From: Schleiferiaceae bacterium
GTDB lineage: Bacteria; Bacteroidota; Bacteroidia; Flavobacteriales; Schleiferiaceae
NCBI GenBank assembly: GCA_018401735.1
Contig: JAGYKI010000007.1
Coordinates: 62,001 to 126,000, forward strand
Reading direction: 5' to 3'
DNA: 64,000 nt
Positions within the stretch are counted from its first letter, which is position 1. Every line of letters begins with the position of its first letter. This document shows positions 62,216-64,000 of this stretch, in pieces. The translations under genes and the position numbers were made by a program. The notes below the pieces were generated by a model that was not told the DNA's origin, made no database searches, and saw only the letters and a program-made list of their open reading frames with translations.

Positions 62216-62283
62216 TGAAATAAAAAAATGAAAACAATTAATATTTTTATGTATATTGCGGAATAAACAAATTTTATATTAAA

Positions 62284-62679
62284 ATGAAAAAAACAATTTG
62301 CTGTTTCATTTGCACCGCTACTAAGAGTATTTTGCGTCTAATGACAAAATCGGAATTAAACAAATGGAAACAGTTATCGGTCACTCCGATCTAGTTGAGG
62401 ATATGATATAAACGCTGGTCATGCAATTTGTAGTTATGGGAGACTAGATATGGATCATAATGAGTTCATATCAAAGTGGAAAGTAACTGTAGACTGCTTT
62501 ACAGCTAATCAAGTTTATTATGATAGTGAGATTACAAACAATGGAAACATACAGATTCATTACGAGCAGGAATTGATAACCTATAGACGTTGACGATTAC
62601 AGTATTTCAGACTTCCGGAGGGATGAAACAACATTTCTATCACTTTAAAGCTAATAATTTAAAAATTTCCAACTTATGA
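62284..62679 (+). pseudogene. Broken AT-rich gene for a small secreted protein
   Basis: ATG 62284 begins a signal-like MKKTICCFICTATKS. Then the reading continues only by changing frame: SNDKIGIKQMETVIGHSDLV, GRLDMDHNEFISKWKVTVDC with FTANQVYYDSEITNNGNIQI, DVDDYSISDFRRDETT and FYHFKANNLKISNL before TGA at 62677-62679. The last codon overlaps the next ATG (ATGA), as in a real operon. I do not recognise the family. It was probably once one protein of about 130 residues. Confidence 0.55.
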
Positions 62680-62991
62680 ATATTTTAGGAACAATTTTGA
62701 TAATTACGGCTATTTTTACTGGTTACAGAAAATGAAAAGTGCCAAATGAATTCGGAACTTAATCAGGCAGCAGCAGGGCCAACAATTACAATAAATGGCA
62801 TGGAATAGAGACGATTCATTATCCACAGCAGATGTGGGGTGGGAACATGTGATAAAAAAGGAAAATACCTAACTATTTATATGGATATTAGTGGAAATGT
62901 AACAGATGTTGATCTTCATAATGGAATCATCATATCAGGTAGAGATATTGAAATAACCTCCTCAAGAGATGAATATACTATTACTTATTAA
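62676..62991 (+). pseudogene. Broken small secreted protein gene
   Basis: Starts MNILGTILIITAIFTGY, a hydrophobic signal-like segment. A frame change follows, then CQMNSELNQAAAGPTITING, an in-frame TAG (after ME), and an open tail RCGVGTCDKKGKYLTIYMDI, VTDVDLHNGIIISGRDIEI, ending at TAA 62989-62991. I do not recognise the family. It is the second of three AT-rich genes in a row. Confidence 0.55.
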
Positions 62992-63089
62992 AAATAATTC
63001 CATTGAAAAAGCATTTAATTATTTGGATAATAAGTATTTTTAATTGTTGTACATCAGACTAGTACAGACTCTGCCTGGTTATTACCAAT

Positions 63090-64000
63090 ATGGGGCTGTC
63101 TAATTGCTTTGCCAGATGTAGTAATTTAAAAATAAAAGATTTTGTTTTTATTTACATCGAAGGCTACTCTGAAAATAAAGCAAAAAAGTTCGTTAACAAA
63201 TATTTCAGTGGTTTGGGCTTTCAACAAACACAATGGTGTCCTGAAGAATTAAAGGGACTGGAGGGCGTGGCAACCTTAGAACAAGGAGTAGTTACCTCTT
63301 TTCTGCCCATTGGTTGGCACTATTCAACAGATAAGCCTAAAAAAATAAGCCTTCAAGAGTACAGCTTAAGTAAAAGTTTGGTTTATTCCGTATCTCGGAA
63401 TTCAGTTATATTAAAAGACAAAGCTTTTAATGAATGCTTTGTCATTCAGGGAGATAATCATTTCACAATCAATATCTCGGATAGTGCTACCCAATCTGCA
63501 GTGTATTCGAAATTAGGCTTGCTCCCTGAAAAGAAACGCATCCAAAGTTTAACTAGTCAAATAGGAGGAGGCTTAAATGAGCACTTGGTCATAGGGGATA
63601 TAAAGACAGTAGAAGATAAAATACATATTCTAGCCAGTATTAGAAGACTAAACGGTGATACCCTATACACTCAACCTGCTGTGATAATAATGGGCCGTAA
63701 CAAAGAGGTAGAAGAAGTTATAACATTCGCAAAGGGCCTTATTTATAGAGTTGGAACACGCACCTTTAGTATTTTAAAGAATGGTGATTATCGCTTTGTA
63801 GTTTTACCCCCAGATGAGGATAATCGACCTAACGGATATAGATTTATTTATACTTTCTCCAATGATAATGGAAAGTTTGTAATTGTGGATACTCTTGGAA
63901 TAACCGTGGATCGCTTTTACGATGGGATTCGGAACAAGTTTAATTCTTCTTCAATATACAATATCAATGACTGTTGGGCTTACACGGTAGTCCCAAGATT
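63090..64000 (+). CDS. Unknown protein, partial at the window edge (possibly a broken lipoprotein)
   Basis: The frame is open from ATG 63090 to the last base, at least 303 codons. It contains FVFIYIEGYSENKAKKFVNK and then a beta-rich, aromatic sequence (LASIRRLNGDTLYTQPAVII, NGDYRFVVLPPDEDNRPNG) without a motif I know. In the same frame, a TTG at 63003 begins KKHLIIWIISIFNCCTSD, a good lipoprotein signal, which ends at a TAG (63060-63062) just before this frame continues. So the true gene may start at 63003 and carry a nonsense codon, or the sequence there has an error. Base use is more AT-rich than in the rest of the window. Confidence 0.6.
   Translation, partial: MGLSNCFARCSNLKIKDFVFIYIEGYSENKAKKFVNKYFSGLGFQQTQWCPEELKGLEGVATLEQGVVTSFLPIGWHYSTDKPKKISLQEYSLSKSLVYSVSRNSVILKDKAFNECFVIQGDNHFTINISDSATQSAVYSKLGLLPEKKRIQSLTSQIGGGLNEHLVIGDIKTVEDKIHILASIRRLNGDTLYTQPAVIIMGRNKEVEEVITFAKGLIYRVGTRTFSILKNGDYRFVVLPPDEDNRPNGYRFIYTFSNDNGKFVIVDTLGITVDRFYDGIRNKFNSSSIYNINDCWAYTVVPR

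Noticed and set aside
62676..63062. Amber (TAG) recoding because TAG interrupts several frames
   Set aside because: The same regions also have single-base frameshifts, and many intact genes in the window end normally at TAG, so decay or error is the simpler reading.
1..64000. CRISPR array, tRNA or rRNA genes
   Set aside because: No regularly spaced repeats and no convincing tRNA T-loop or rRNA segments were seen in the gaps on either strand.

Overview
The window is from a Bacteroidota chromosome, most likely a marine or freshwater member of Flavobacteriales. The evidence is three genes or gene remnants with type IX secretion (T9SS) C-terminal sorting domains, TAnnTTTG-type promoter elements, a DUF4212/VC_2705-type symporter pair, an MbnP/MbnH pair, and tightly packed genes with many TAATG/ATGA overlaps. 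No rRNA, tRNA or CRISPR array was seen.

Layout. 1-2.8 kb: end of an unknown gene, biotin transporter BioY and two glycosyltransferases. 2.8-9.2 kb (minus strand): polyprenyl-phosphate sugar transferase, M1 aminopeptidase, a collagen-like lipoprotein and RecG helicase. 9.6-17.7 kb: polysaccharide locus with an unknown protein, Wzm/Wzt-type ABC exporter, two divergent sulfotransferases, two GT2 glycosyltransferases and an O-antigen-ligase-like protein with TPRs. 17.8-21.3 kb: VTT membrane protein, class III aminotransferase, an orphan T9SS tail and a frameshifted FAD-linked oxidase. 21.4-26.5 kb: dipeptidyl peptidase IV followed by two POT peptide transporters. 26.7-30.3 kb: Dps, a thioesterase, MbnH/MbnP, a small Cys-containing secreted protein and a DUF2007 protein. 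30.4-41.5 kb (minus strand): short-chain fatty acid locus with acetyl-CoA and propionyl-CoA synthetases, a receiver protein, an SLC5-histidine kinase, a 58-residue membrane protein, a VC_2705-type symporter with its small subunit, a porin and an InsA-like zinc-ribbon/HTH protein. 41.9-44.8 kb: large secreted 5'-nucleotidase. 45.1-55.5 kb: fatty acid beta-oxidation genes (acyl-CoA dehydrogenase, thiolase, FadB-like, MarR), interrupted by a surface protein/sigma factor/trans-envelope anti-sigma block and by a four-helix-bundle cassette. 55.6-60.3 kb: GapN-like dehydrogenase, long-chain acyl-CoA ligase and a glycosyltransferase. 60.3-64 kb: a decayed amidohydrolase, a fumarase tail with its terminator, and an AT-rich run of broken genes ending in a long ORF that leaves the window.

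How the genes work together. Acetate and propionate would enter through the porin and the Na+ symporter, be sensed by the SLC5-kinase, and be activated by the two AMP-forming synthetases in the kinase operon. Long-chain fatty acids are activated by the FadD-like ligase and oxidised by the fad genes. The same perfect palindrome, TATGCATGCATA, lies in front of both the marR-fadB unit and the acyl-CoA dehydrogenase, which predicts one MarR regulon over two separated transcripts. Peptides are cut by DPP IV and imported by the POT carriers.

The most interesting items are the sigma factor paired with a protein predicted to span both membranes (Dma-like), the shared fad operator, a family of inverted-repeat elements, a recurrent CATCTGCG(N)AAGCG word, and an intrinsic terminator that overlaps a signal-peptide coding region.
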